In this document: piece after piece, positions 25,061-33,211 of the stretch
Layout: each line of letters begins with the position of its first letter
How positions within the stretch are numbered: position 1 is the first letter of the stretch
Source: Myxococcales bacterium
GTDB lineage: Bacteria > Myxococcota > B64-G9
Assembly (NCBI GenBank): GCA_012798435.1
Contig: JAAZNF010000093.1
Span: 1-37,738, forward strand
Reading direction: 5' to 3'
Length of the DNA stretch: 37,738 nt
The notes under the pieces: generated by a model
What the model saw: the letters and a program-made list of their open reading frames with translations, nothing else
What the model was told of the DNA's origin: nothing
The model's database searches: none
Position numbers and translations under genes: made by a program

Positions 25061-25816
25061 TCACTCTGCCCGCATCACGAAGAAGACGTACCCGTAGAGC
25101 CCGCGGTGCTTTCGGAAGAGATCGATCTCGCGCTGACAGTGCTCCGCCACTGCAAGCGCCTCCGGCTCGCCGGCGTGGTCGTGGCGGAAGCGTTCGAGCC
25201 GGACAGCCAGGGGGACGTGGTAGTTCTCCCACCAGCCGCGCTCGGGGAGCGGAAAGTCGCCGACCAGGCGGTAACCGGCCTCGGCCACGGCTTTCCTGCG
25301 AATCGCCACGCCACCGACGTCCGGGGAGTCATCGAGGAAGAACTCGCGAAGCTCCGCCGGCGGGCTTTCGCAGAACCAGCAGAAGTCGGACACGACCAAG
25401 TGCCCGCCCGGCACGAGCAGCCGGCGCCAGGCCGCGAGGCCCTTCTGGAATCCGATGATGAAGATAGCCCCCTCCGACCACAGCACATCGAACGAACCGT
25501 CGGGAAAGCGAAGGTCGTTCATGTCGCCGACCGAGGCCGTGATTCGCCTCGCCAGACCGAGCGCCTCGGCGCTCTTCTGGAGCCGGGCGATGAACGGCGC
25601 GTGGCTATCGACGGCGACGATGCGTGCGGCCGTCGCGCGGGCCAGATCGATGGTCTGCGTCCCCGTGCCACACCCGATGTCGAGGATGCGCAGGTTAGCT
25701 CCGAGCGGCGGCAGCATGGCGAGAGCCCGTTCGGTGCTCTCCCTGTCGCCGGGGCCCTGGCGGGGCAGGTCCTCGTAGATCTCGAAAAAGTACTTCCAGA
25801 ACTCCTCCGTGAACAT
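25061..25816 (-). CDS. SAM-dependent methyltransferase (class I, UbiE/type 11-like)
   Basis: A 251-residue protein with a class I methyltransferase fold: motif I is ILDIGCGTGTQTIDLA (44-59), the acidic motif IVAVDSHAPF follows, then ASVGDMNDLRFPDGSFDVLW and LLVPGGHLVVSDFCWF. The substrate is unknown; the aromatic N-terminus (MFTEEFWKYFFEIYED) resembles small-molecule methyltransferases. The ATG at 25816 is chosen for the AAAGGGAA ribosome site; a longer frame to 25867 would cover an upstream hairpin. Its stop is 36 bases from the stop of the convergent ADP-ribosylglycohydrolase. Confidence 0.85.
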   Translation of the reverse strand: MFTEEFWKYFFEIYEDLPRQGPGDRESTERALAMLPPLGANLRILDIGCGTGTQTIDLARATAARIVAVDSHAPFIARLQKSAEALGLARRITASVGDMNDLRFPDGSFDVLWSEGAIFIIGFQKGLAAWRRLLVPGGHLVVSDFCWFCESPPAELREFFLDDSPDVGGVAIRRKAVAEAGYRLVGDFPLPERGWWENYHVPLAVRLERFRHDHAGEPEALAVAEHCQREIDLFRKHRGLYGYVFFVMRAE

Positions 25817-25832
25817 GAGCAATTCCCTTTCG

Positions 25833-25850
25833 CGGGCACACCCGTGCCCG
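25833..25850 (-). promoter_or_regulatory. Hairpin or operator just before the methyltransferase gene
   Basis: CGGGCAC at 25833-25839 and GTGCCCG at 25844-25850 form a perfect 7-base inverted repeat with a 4-base loop. It lies just upstream of the ribosome site and 16 bases from the start codon, where it could act as an operator or an mRNA hairpin. Confidence in function is low. Confidence 0.4.
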
Positions 25851-26005
25851 AATGAGCCGTTTCTCACGTCTTGCGAACTCGAGTGGATTTAGGCGGCAAG
25901 CACCATCCGGTGATGCTTGTACTCGCGCTGGCACCGGATGTCAACCTGCGGTATCGAAGGCACCCTCATCAATGGTCCAAGGCAGGCACCCGAATGGAAG
26001 CAATC

Positions 26006-26653
26006 TTACGCAGGAAAGGACACGCTGGCGGCGAGTAGCAGTTGGGCGAGGTAGTACACCGGCCAGCCCCACAGCTTGTTGACATACCCCGGATGCACGA
26101 ACTTGTCCCGGGCTACCGTGAGGTCCGACAGGTAGAACAGCGCCGCCCCGGCGATGACGGTCCAGCCCGCCCCGGCCCGCGTCGCGGAGGCGGCCAGCGC
26201 CACCATGGCCGTGATCACCACGAGGTACACCAGCACCGGGCCCTTCATCTCACGCTCCACGTGCGGGCCGAGCCAGCGCCAGGTGATCGCCCCCGGGACG
26301 AGGAGCGCGCAGAACCCGATAGCGGCGGTCGTAAGCTCGACGCCGGCGATGACAAACGCCACACCGAAGAGAACGTGGCCGAGGAGAAAACTCACCAGCC
26401 CGCCGAGAAAGCTGGCCTTGGCCTCCCACAGCAAGAGTATGTCCCCGGCAAGACAAAGTACCAGCGCGGCGAACACCACCTGGCCATACGCGCTCGCCCA
26501 GGCCCGCGCGCCGAACGCGGCGAGCAAGAATCCCAGCGAGGCGATGGGTTTGCAGATCATCCGCCCGGTACGGGATCCGGCCCGCTCGAAAAGGAGCAGC
26601 GCGGCCAAAAACACCCCCGTCACGCCCACGCCGGCGAAGAAGACCGGGTTCAT
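26006..26653 (-). CDS. YhhN family integral membrane protein (lysoplasmalogenase-like)
   Basis: A 215-residue membrane protein with about eight hydrophobic segments. Typical YhhN/TMEM86 blocks are present: ICKPIASLGFLLAA, LVLCLAGDILLLW, FLGGLVSFLLGHVLFGVAF, LFYLSDLTVARDKFV and LWGWPVYYLAQLLLA, including the conserved Asp in AGDILL and SDLT. Animal relatives (TMEM86) hydrolyse the vinyl-ether bond of lysoplasmalogens; the activity of bacterial members is less certain. The ATG overlaps the TGA of the FkbM gene by four bases, so the two are translationally coupled. Confidence 0.9.
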   Translation of the reverse strand: MNPVFFAGVGVTGVFLAALLLFERAGSRTGRMICKPIASLGFLLAAFGARAWASAYGQVVFAALVLCLAGDILLLWEAKASFLGGLVSFLLGHVLFGVAFVIAGVELTTAAIGFCALLVPGAITWRWLGPHVEREMKGPVLVYLVVITAMVALAASATRAGAGWTVIAGAALFYLSDLTVARDKFVHPGYVNKLWGWPVYYLAQLLLAASVSFPA

Positions 26654-27579
26654 TCGGGCTCCTTTTTATAGAAGTAGATCAAGCCGCCCCAGTGCGGCTC
26701 TCCCGGCAGCGGCCGGGGCTGCTCACCGATGACCACCTGATACTTCGGCTGGGCCTCGAGCACGACTTTCGGGAGCACCTCACGATCATCCGGCTTGTGA
26801 TAACCTGACATGGCCATGGAGGGCGCGAACCGGGCCAGCGTGTCTCGGGCGCCGCGAAGCGCGTAGCGCTCCGAGCCCTCGATGTCCATCTTGATAAAAT
26901 CGACTCGCGCAAGGCCGAGCTCCCGCACCGCCTCGTCGATGGTGGTCGCCGCCACCTCGATCTCGCCAGCCTGGGCCTGCCCCTCGGGGAGCTGGTTCGC
27001 CTCATCGGCGTGAAAGTCGAGCCCGTCGTCGCGGAAGTGGAGCTTTCCCGGGGCCTCCCAGACCGCCTTCTCGACGAGCACCACCCGCCCCGCCGCGATC
27101 TCCTTGGCGAAGGTCTTTTTGAAACACGGGATGCAGGCCGGCTGCGGCTCGAAGGCGACCACCTTGCCGGCTCCGTGGTTGAGCGCAATCCGCGTGAACA
27201 CGCCCAGGTGCGCCCCGACGTCCAGCACGGTGTCGCCACGCCGGATGAACACCGGCCCCGCCTCGTAGGCGTCCGCGCTGCGCTCGGAGGTCTGTTCGTA
27301 CACCACCTGAAGCATGTCGTGCTCCTGCCCCGCCGGACTCCAGAAGAAACCGAACGGGGTGGCGAACTTGAGCGGGCAGGCCTCTCCCTTGCGATCCTCC
27401 ACCGTGTAGAAGAGCTCGAACGTCTCGTAGAACTCCGGCGGGTGCTCGGGCTCCTCCGATGCGGTGGGTGGTGGCTCCGCCCGCCGCACGGCGCCGATCA
27501 GCAAGACGGCGATGCCGGCGTTGATCCCCAACGAGAGCCCCAAAAGTACATTTCGAACCGATAGCGCGCGTTGTCCCAT
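26650..27579 (-). CDS. Membrane-anchored FkbM-family methyltransferase
   Basis: A 309-residue protein. An N-terminal hydrophobic helix (about 11-30, GLSLGINAGIAVLLIGAV) is followed by a Pro/Glu-rich stretch, so the enzyme is probably tethered with its catalytic domain outside the cytoplasm or uncleaved in the membrane. The domain has VLDVGAHLGVF (118-128), VVAFEPQPACIPCF and VDFIKMDIEGSE, the hallmark FkbM motifs for SAM binding and catalysis. A SAM-dependent enzyme facing the periplasm would be surprising, so orientation is open. GAGGAG lies upstream of the ATG. It sits between the MORN protein (33-base gap) and YhhN (overlap), as part of one operon. Confidence 0.85.
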   Translation of the reverse strand: MGQRALSVRNVLLGLSLGINAGIAVLLIGAVRRAEPPPTASEEPEHPPEFYETFELFYTVEDRKGEACPLKFATPFGFFWSPAGQEHDMLQVVYEQTSERSADAYEAGPVFIRRGDTVLDVGAHLGVFTRIALNHGAGKVVAFEPQPACIPCFKKTFAKEIAAGRVVLVEKAVWEAPGKLHFRDDGLDFHADEANQLPEGQAQAGEIEVAATTIDEAVRELGLARVDFIKMDIEGSERYALRGARDTLARFAPSMAMSGYHKPDDREVLPKVVLEAQPKYQVVIGEQPRPLPGEPHWGGLIYFYKKEPE

Positions 27580-27612
27580 ACCCGTCTCCTCGTCGCCGGC
27601 AGCGGTCCGCCA

Positions 27613-28788
27613 TCAGCGCACCTGCCGGCCGTCCTTCCACACGCCGGGAACCTTCTTGCCGTCGGGCTGGATGAAGACGCCCTTGCCGTTCGGCTGGTCG
27701 TTTTCGAACCGGCCCTCGTAACACGAACCGTCCGCAAGACACCACCGGCCCTGGCCGTGCTTCTTGTCGTCCTTCCACTCGCCCGTGTACCGCTCGCCCT
27801 TGGCGCTCGACGACAGCGTCCCCTGACCGTTCCGGCGGTCGCTCTTCCACTGGCCCTCGTACTTCCAGCCGTCCGGCCACACCATGGTCCCGGCACCATC
27901 GCGCACATCGTTCTGCCAGGTGCCATCGCAGCGCGAACCGTCGGGCCAGGTGAAGACCCCCAGCCCGTGTTTCTTGTCGGCCTTCCAGTGTCCGGTGAAG
28001 CGTTTTCCGTCGGGCCAACTCATCGTCCCCTGCCCGCTGGCCTTGCCGTCCTCGACCTCGCCCTGGTAGGAGCGGCCGTCCTTCCAGGTCATGCTCCCCC
28101 GCCCGGTACGCTTGCCCGCCCGGAACGACCCCTGGTAGCGTGCGCCGCTCGGCCAGCTCATCTCGCCTTCACCGTCGGGCTTTCCATGCGCAAAGGCGCC
28201 CTGGTAGCGCCGCCCGTCCGGCCAGGTCAGCACGCCCTGCCCCTCGCGCTGGTCGTCGCGGAAGCCGCCCTCGTAGCGCCGTCCGTCGGGCAGGGTGTAC
28301 GTCCCGCGACCCTCCATTTTGCCCTTCACGAAGTCGCCCTCGTAGCGCCGGCCGTCCTTCCAGGTGAGTACGCCCCGGCCGTGCATGAGGTCGTCCTTCC
28401 ACTCGCCCTCATAGACTCGCCCGTCCGCTCCGGTGTGGCGGCCGCGGCCGTTGCGCTGGTTGTTGCGCCACTCGCCCTGGTAGCGGCTCCCGTCCTTGCG
28501 CTCGAAGGTCCCCTCGCCCTCGAAGCGCACCTCGACGAAATCGCCGTTGTAGCGCGAGCCGTCCTTCCAGGTGTACGTCCCGCGGCCGCTGATCACGCCT
28601 TTGACGAACTCGCCCTCGTAGGTGTCGCCCTGCGCGTTCGAGGCCTTGCCCCGGCCGTGGGCCAGGCCGTCCTGGCAGCCGCCGCCCAAAAACGTCCAGG
28701 ACGCTCCCTGGGTGGCCAGCACGCGGCACTCCTCGGCCCAGGCGCCCGCGCAAAAAGCGATGATGGAAATGACCAGGATGCCTCTCAC
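27613..28788 (-). CDS. Exported MORN-repeat protein, 14 full repeats
   Basis: A 391-residue protein with a signal peptide (MRGILVISIIAFCAGAWA, cleaved near AWAEE). Residues 54-376 are 14 MORN repeats of 23 residues (one of 24), each with a G-x-x-Y-x-G-x-(F/W) start and an (H/N/E)G-x-G-x-(hydrophobic)-x-W-x-D end; a further partial unit closes the protein. MORN repeats form elongated beta-sheets and can bind lipids or proteins; in an exported protein they may contact the envelope (inference). GGAGGAGG lies just upstream of the ATG. The gene is the first of the MORN-FkbM-YhhN operon. Confidence 0.92.
   Translation of the reverse strand: MRGILVISIIAFCAGAWAEECRVLATQGASWTFLGGGCQDGLAHGRGKASNAQGDTYEGEFVKGVISGRGTYTWKDGSRYNGDFVEVRFEGEGTFERKDGSRYQGEWRNNQRNGRGRHTGADGRVYEGEWKDDLMHGRGVLTWKDGRRYEGDFVKGKMEGRGTYTLPDGRRYEGGFRDDQREGQGVLTWPDGRRYQGAFAHGKPDGEGEMSWPSGARYQGSFRAGKRTGRGSMTWKDGRSYQGEVEDGKASGQGTMSWPDGKRFTGHWKADKKHGLGVFTWPDGSRCDGTWQNDVRDGAGTMVWPDGWKYEGQWKSDRRNGQGTLSSSAKGERYTGEWKDDKKHGQGRWCLADGSCYEGRFENDQPNGKGVFIQPDGKKVPGVWKDGRQVR
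27661..28629 (-). repeat. MORN repeat array, 69-base units
   Basis: Fourteen consecutive units of 69 bases (one of 72) encode the MORN motifs of the exported protein. The units share GC-rich codons but are clearly diverged, so this is an old array rather than a recent expansion. Confidence 0.85.
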
Positions 28789-29046
28789 GTTCCTCCTCCT
28801 CGGGTTCTCAGCAAGACAATTTCCGCCCGGACGACCCCGGAGTCAAATCACCGAGAGCACCCTGGCTTGTCTCTCCTTGATCCCCCAGGAAAGAATCCTT
28901 CCAAACTCCTCCCCAGCGAATATTCTGAAAAAAACCTGCTGGCGATAAAAAGCCTCTGAAAGAACCGGCTTCGAAGTAGCAAGAGCAGGAGGGGCCCGAA
29001 CAGCGCCTGGCAGATAAAACGGCACGGGCCGGGCGAAGGCCATGCC

Positions 29047-29910
29047 TTACAAGAAATTCTGCCCGAAGAGCACCTCGTCGACCGTTGGAGCGGGCGGGCG
29101 GACCTGTTGCAGCACCCGGCGGGCGGCGCGGATCCTGAGCTGCTCGAGCTCCAGCCAGCTCCGCCCGGTGACCCGGCTCAGCGCCTCCTCGGGCGATTCG
29201 TCCCCGAGCGACCGGATGAAGAACCGCACCGCCTCCGAGCCGAACTCGTCCGCGACCCCCTGGAACAGAAGCGCGCCCTCCAGGTAGTCGTCGCCAAGCG
29301 ACGGGAGCAACGGCTGCTCGTCGAGGAGGGCGGCGAGATCGAAGCCTTCCTCTTCGGCAGCGGACTGCGCGAACCGTGCCCGCTCCAGGATCTGCGAGCC
29401 GGCCCACACCGCCAGGCCCTCTCGCACCCAGTCGGGGAGTTCCCGGTAGCGCGCTCCCAGGCGCTCGCGCATGAGCCCGTGGACCAGCTCGTGCGTCATG
29501 GCGTCCTCGAGGTCCATCTGCTCGAGCTTGAGCTGGCGGCTTGCGACGCTGATGAGCAAGACGTCGCCGGACTCGCTTCGCACCGGCCGGCTGGAGGCGC
29601 CCACCTCGTCGGAGGAGAAGTCCCGCACCCGCACCACGTAGCGTTCGGGATGCGGGGTGCGCAGGCCGGTCATGAGCTGGGCACGGGCCAGCGCCCGCTC
29701 CCGCATAATGGAAAGATCCAGAAGGCGGTGAGCCACCACCTCGTTAAAGCGCAGGTTGCCCCCGTAGGGCTCGACCCCGGCCCGGGGCGAGAGCGCCAGC
29801 ACCGGGTATCCCTCGCGGCCGGTCCGGGCCAAGAGCAGGTTCATTCCGCTGCAAAAGATGAGCACCAACCCGACGGCGACGATGACGGACAGGTTTTCAC
29901 TGGAACGCAT
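29047..29910 (-). CDS. Membrane-anchored zinc metallopeptidase (HExxH, peptidase MA-like)
   Basis: A 287-residue protein with one N-terminal hydrophobic helix (about 7-27). The HELVH motif at 140-144 supplies two zinc-binding His and the catalytic Glu; Glu164 in LPDWVREGLAVWAG is the likely third ligand, as in gluzincins. The C-terminal part is helical. It probably works in the periplasm while tethered to the inner membrane. GGAGG lies four bases before the ATG at 29910; a longer frame to 30054 overlaps the DUF4405 gene and is not favoured. It starts 58 bases after that gene, so it is probably in the same operon. Confidence 0.82.
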   Translation of the reverse strand: MRSSENLSVIVAVGLVLIFCSGMNLLLARTGREGYPVLALSPRAGVEPYGGNLRFNEVVAHRLLDLSIMRERALARAQLMTGLRTPHPERYVVRVRDFSSDEVGASSRPVRSESGDVLLISVASRQLKLEQMDLEDAMTHELVHGLMRERLGARYRELPDWVREGLAVWAGSQILERARFAQSAAEEEGFDLAALLDEQPLLPSLGDDYLEGALLFQGVADEFGSEAVRFFIRSLGDESPEEALSRVTGRSWLELEQLRIRAARRVLQQVRPPAPTVDEVLFGQNFL

Positions 29911-29968
29911 GACGCCTCCAATGAAAACACTGACAACCGAAAAAAAACAAGGTTCCGGATGATTGGTC

Positions 29969-30700
29969 TTACTGACACACCCGCTTGCGCACCGCGTGGA
30001 GGTCGATGCCATATCTACGCTTGAGCCGTCCCAGACGCTCATGCGAATCGACATCGGTCGGCAGTCCGACCTGCCGAATGAACTCGTCGATACTCAGCCC
30101 GCAGGCCTTGGCCGCACTCTCGAGTGTTGTCCGTCCATTGATCGCGGCAGCCGCCGGACAATCCTCGAGATGTTTGTCGTGCGCCTCGCCAACGGCACCA
30201 CCGGCCGAGGCACTTTTGCCGCTCACTTCCATTGGCGGTCTTGCCGATGAGACCACCTCATCGCCCGGAGGCGATATAGGTGCTTTTTCCAATACTGCGA
30301 CATGGCCCCTCGGGCCAAGATCCCCCGCCGTTTTCTGAACGCCGCTCGATGCCCACCACAAACCTCCGACAAGAACGAGCAACGTGGCGACAATCAGTGC
30401 GACCCCCGCGGCCAGACGCCCCCGGGAGGACGGAGACGCCCCGCCACAAGCCTTGGCGATGACACAGCATATCCAGTTCCAGTGAAGAACGATGTGGAGA
30501 AAAAGGAGTGCGACGGCAGCCACCGCCAGGTAGAAATGAAGTTGGCCGTAGTCGTGCCGGCTCCAGCCCAAGAGATGGTAGTGGTGCCCGGTCCCGGCCG
30601 GCAGGACAAAATGAATCAGCCCTCCGGTCAGGGCGAGCCCCAGCATCACCAGCAGAGAGACCAGGTCGAGCCAAAAATTGAAAACGGTTCGTTTGGGCAT
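29969..30700 (-). CDS. DUF4405-type membrane protein with C-terminal soluble domain
   Basis: A 243-residue protein with three membrane helices (about 10-34, 52-74 and 96-117). The N-terminal part has the DUF4405 pattern: TGGLIHFVLPAGTGHHYHLL, then RHDYGQLHFYLAVA, then LHIVLHWNWI. His30, His55, His69 and His73 lie in or near helices and could bind haem b, as proposed for related cytochrome-b-like proteins (inference). After a low-complexity loop the C-terminal domain (about 190-243; TLESAAKACGLSIDEFIRQ and then ERLGRLKRRYG) resembles the small helical domain often found at the end of DUF4405 proteins. GGGAG lies upstream of the ATG, and the gene starts 21 bases after DUF5320. Confidence 0.82.
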   Translation of the reverse strand: MPKRTVFNFWLDLVSLLVMLGLALTGGLIHFVLPAGTGHHYHLLGWSRHDYGQLHFYLAVAAVALLFLHIVLHWNWICCVIAKACGGASPSSRGRLAAGVALIVATLLVLVGGLWWASSGVQKTAGDLGPRGHVAVLEKAPISPPGDEVVSSARPPMEVSGKSASAGGAVGEAHDKHLEDCPAAAAINGRTTLESAAKACGLSIDEFIRQVGLPTDVDSHERLGRLKRRYGIDLHAVRKRVCQ

Positions 30701-30721
30701 TGAGCAGCTCCCGGCCGAGCA

Positions 30722-31048
30722 CTAGTCGTCTTCCCGAGAGGTCGCTGTGGGAGGCGGACTTGCGAGTTTCTGGAGCTTCGCCTGGATTGCCGACAGCGCC
30801 TTCTCCAACTGCGACACTTGCTCCGCCAAGGCGGTCAACTCCTCCGTTCCCTCGGCGTCGTTTCTCTCTGGCCGCAGGTCGGTCTGGCCAGCGAACCCGA
30901 TTCCTCCCTCCTGTCGCCGGCCGCCTGCGCGCCGACCACGCCGGCCCGCCCCAAGCCCCACGCCGAACCCCGCGCCCCGGCACCTGCCTCTCCCGCCGCC
31001 CGTCACCGGCCCCTGTCCCATCGGCCCCGTTCCGTCTCGGCCTGGCAT
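30722..31048 (-). CDS. DUF5320 family protein
   Basis: A 108-residue protein starting MPGRDGTGPMGQGPVTG, the standard start of DUF5320 proteins, followed by a Gly/Arg-rich stretch and a C-terminal coiled coil (about 66-97, EELTALAEQVSQLEKALSA). In other genomes members sit beside genes for NifX-type iron-molybdenum proteins or Mrp ATPases; neither is seen here. The function is unknown. AAAGGAG lies seven bases before the ATG. It is the first gene of the DUF5320-DUF4405-peptidase operon. Confidence 0.88.
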   Translation of the reverse strand: MPGRDGTGPMGQGPVTGGGRGRCRGAGFGVGLGAGRRGRRAGGRRQEGGIGFAGQTDLRPERNDAEGTEELTALAEQVSQLEKALSAIQAKLQKLASPPPTATSREDD

Positions 31049-31062
31049 AGCGTTCTCCTTTC

Positions 31063-31074
31063 GAAAACGTTTTC
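31063..31074. promoter_or_regulatory. Candidate operator palindrome, DUF5320 leader
   Basis: A perfect 12-base palindrome, GAAAACGTTTTC, lies between the predicted transcription start and the ribosome site of the DUF5320 gene. This position suits a repressor site. The regulator is not known. Confidence 0.5.
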
Positions 31075-31087
31075 CCCCATGAGAGAC

Positions 31088-31115
31088 ATTATGAACATAT
31101 GCCCATAACTGTCAA
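31088..31115 (-). promoter_or_regulatory. Strong sigma70-type promoter of the DUF5320 operon
   Basis: On the minus strand TTGACA (31110-31115) is followed after 16 bases by CATAAT (31088-31093), the best consensus pair in the window. The leader runs about 30 bases to the start codon. Confidence 0.6.
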
Positions 31116-31234
31116 GGGCAAAGATCGCCTGCCGGGACAAACCACCTACGGATCCAACGGGCACCTCGACCAACGGTTCGATTCATCCGTTAGGCGCGGC
31201 TAGGGCGAGGACGTTGCGGCGGGCCCCAAAACGC

Positions 31235-31582
31235 TTATGCGGCAGGGGTTGATTCTTCCGGCTTGGGGGGCTTCTTTTCCTTGGGCGGCTTTTCGCCCTT
31301 GGGCTTGGCTTCCTTGGCGGGCTTTCCGCCCTTTTCGCCTTTTTCCGGCTTGGCGGGCTTCTCGGGCTTTTCGGAAGCCTCGACCTTGGGCGGCTCCCAC
31401 TTGAGGGCCTCGATGGAGCGCAGCACCTCCCGGACCTCCGCCTTCAAGGCGCGTATGGTCACGTCCTTCTCGACGTTCTTCGCGTCCAGGCCCCTGGCGG
31501 CGAGCAGTTTCTTGCGCTCCTCGAGCTGAGCCTTCACCCGACTCAGGCGGTTCTCACGGGCTTGCACCTTCTTCGCGTTCAT
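31235..31582 (-). CDS. Small Lys/Pro-rich coiled-coil protein
   Basis: A 115-residue basic protein. The first 60 residues are helical with heptad-like spacing (ENRLSRVKAQLEERKKLLAA, then IRALKAEVREVLRSIEAL). The rest is a disordered Lys/Pro/Glu tail with repeated KPEKP and KPPK patterns. It has no signal peptide, so it is probably cytoplasmic and may bind nucleic acid (inference from charge). I do not recognise a family. The ATG at 31582 has GAGAGG upstream; a frame to 31627 is open but lacks a site. Confidence 0.65.
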   Translation of the reverse strand: MNAKKVQARENRLSRVKAQLEERKKLLAARGLDAKNVEKDVTIRALKAEVREVLRSIEALKWEPPKVEASEKPEKPAKPEKGEKGGKPAKEAKPKGEKPPKEKKPPKPEESTPAA

Positions 31583-31625
31583 GGGGGACCTCTCCAAGGG
31601 TTTGTGGTGTGAAAAATGCGGAGCC

Positions 31626-31655
31626 AACCTATGACAATTCTGGGGGATTTGTCAA
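31626..31655 (-). promoter_or_regulatory. Candidate promoter for the Lys/Pro-rich protein gene
   Basis: On the minus strand TTGACA (31650-31655) is followed after 18 bases by TAGGTT (31626-31631). The -35 box is perfect and the -10 box weak. It lies in the gap after queC. Confidence 0.4.
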
Positions 31656-31700
31656 AGCGGAAATTCGACCGGCTGAACCTTGCCGCAACCGCAGGCTGCA

Positions 31701-32390
31701 TCAGGCGTATTCCACCGGGTCCTTCTGGTCCGCCTCGGTGAACCCTTTACGCCGGAGCCGGCAGGCGTCGCAGCGTCCGCAGGCGCGTCCCCTCTCGTCG
31801 GGGTCGTAACAAGTCGACGTCAGTCCGTAGTCCACACCGAGGGCGAGGCCGCACCGGATGATCTCGGCCTTGCTGAGGCGTAGCAAGGGAGCGTGGATGC
31901 GCAGGCGGGTCCGTCCCTCCACGCCGGCCTTCGTCGCCAAGTTGGCCATGCGCTCGAAGGCCTCGAGGAACTCGGGGCGGCAGTCCGGGTAGCCGCTGTA
32001 GTCGATGGCGTTGATGCCGATGAAGACGTCGGAGGACTCCAGCACCTCGGCCCAGGCCAGCGCGAACGAGAGGAAGATGGTGTTACGCGCCGGGACGTAG
32101 GTGGCCGGGATGCCCCGCCCGATCTCCTCTACGGAGCGCTCCTTGGGGACCGGGACGTCGCTGGTCAGGGCCGAGCCGCCGAACATACGCAGGTCGATGT
32201 CCGCGATCAGGTGCTCTTCGACACCCATGGCGGCCGCCACTCGCCGAGCGGCCTCGATCTCGACCTGGTGCCGCTGGCCGTACCGGAAGGTGAGCGCGTG
32301 GAGCGAAAACCCCTGCTGTTTCGCCACCGCTAGCGCGGTCGTCGAATCGAGCCCGCCACTGAGCAGCACCACGGCCTTCGGCTGCGCCAT
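31701..32390 (-). CDS. queC: 7-cyano-7-deazaguanine synthase QueC
   Basis: A 229-residue protein, the usual QueC length. It has the PP-loop SGGLDSTT (11-18) that binds [14 protein letters not shown], the conserved [12 protein letters not shown] and [16 protein letters not shown] segments, and four zinc-binding Cys (194, 204, 207, 210) at the C-terminus. The enzyme converts 7-carboxy-7-deazaguanine to preQ0, a precursor of queuosine in tRNA. AAAGGAG lies eight bases before the ATG. The other queuosine genes (queD, queE, queF) are not in this window. Confidence 0.97.
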   Translation of the reverse strand: MAQPKAVVLLSGGLDSTTALAVAKQQGFSLHALTFRYGQRHQVEIEAARRVAAAMGVEEHLIADIDLRMFGGSALTSDVPVPKERSVEEIGRGIPATYVPARNTIFLSFALAWAEVLESSDVFIGINAIDYSGYPDCRPEFLEAFERMANLATKAGVEGRTRLRIHAPLLRLSKAEIIRCGLALGVDYGLTSTCYDPDERGRACGRCDACRLRRKGFTEADQKDPVEYA

Positions 32391-32427
32391 CTCGCCGGCT
32401 CCTTTCGGGACGAGGCGACTCGGGGGC

Positions 32428-32457
32428 AGAATCGCACCCGGTGTCGCCCGCTGTCAA
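32428..32457 (-). promoter_or_regulatory. Candidate promoter for queC
   Basis: On the minus strand TTGACA (32452-32457) is followed after 18 bases by GATTCT (32428-32433). The -35 box is perfect and the -10 box weak. It lies about 38 bases before the start codon. No preQ1 riboswitch fold was recognised in the short leader. Confidence 0.35.
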
Positions 32458-32536
32458 CGGACCCTCCTTGATTTTTTCTCAGGTATCGAAGCCCTTCCGG
32501 CACCAGGGCGCGAAGACGCGGCAAACCCCGCGGGCC

Positions 32537-33088
32537 TCACTCGTCCTGGGGCGGCTCGTCTGCGCCGCATACGAACATGATCTCGCCGCCGGCGCACTCC
32601 ATCATGCTGGCGATCTCGCCCAGGGTGAAGCCCTCGCACTCGGAGCGATCGACCTCTTCGCAGAAATCGACCTTCTTCGCGTCGAAGCGCTCGTCCCAGC
32701 AGGACTCGCTCAGGTTGAGGGCCTCGATGCTCTCCCGCATGAGCGCAAAGCGCGGATCGTCCTTGGAGGCGCAATACAGGACGGCTCCGTGCTCTTTGTG
32801 GAAGAACAGCGCGCCCTCGTGGGGCGCCGAGAACTCGATGTTTTTGGCGATGGCGCTCGGGATCGAATGCCCCAGCAGGGCGAAGGGCTGAAATTGCTCC
32901 AGCCACTTTCTCCCCTTCTTCTTTTGCATGGCCCGGTCCGCTGCCGCGAAGTGGCCCTGGATGAGATCCTTCTTCTTCTGCGACGAGAGAGCGTCCCAGT
33001 CGAAGCAATAGGCCTCGGCGTCGCCGAGGATCTGGACGATGGCCACCTTCTCGAAAAACGTCTTCAGGGCCTCTGCGTGCTTCGACAT
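32537..33088 (-). CDS. Hypothetical protein, 183 residues
   Basis: A soluble, acidic protein with no signal peptide or membrane segment, so probably cytoplasmic. It starts with a helical region (AEALKTFFEKVAIVQILGDA) and has five Cys spread over the length, two near the C-terminus (MMECAGGEIMFVCGADEPP). I do not recognise a family. The ATG at 33088 has AGGGAG upstream; the in-frame ATG at 33115 lacks a site. It is the last gene before the rRNA operon on this strand. Confidence 0.7.
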   Translation of the reverse strand: MSKHAEALKTFFEKVAIVQILGDAEAYCFDWDALSSQKKKDLIQGHFAAADRAMQKKKGRKWLEQFQPFALLGHSIPSAIAKNIEFSAPHEGALFFHKEHGAVLYCASKDDPRFALMRESIEALNLSESCWDERFDAKKVDFCEEVDRSECEGFTLGEIASMMECAGGEIMFVCGADEPPQDE

Positions 33089-33211
33089 GAGCACTCCCTT
33101 TTCGTCCAAGGCCATGACAGGATCGGAACGCGTCGGGCATACCATACCAGACGCGCCGCAGTCCAGCCCCGCGCAGCGTATTTTTGCCTGTTCGCATAGG
33201 CCCCTTCCGCC

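Noticed and set aside
31152-31195. attC-like pattern: GCCTAAC and GTTGGAT boxes on the minus strand
   Set aside because: The span is about 44 bases, shorter than the usual minimum for attC, the outer boxes pair poorly, and no integron integrase or cassette is seen nearby.
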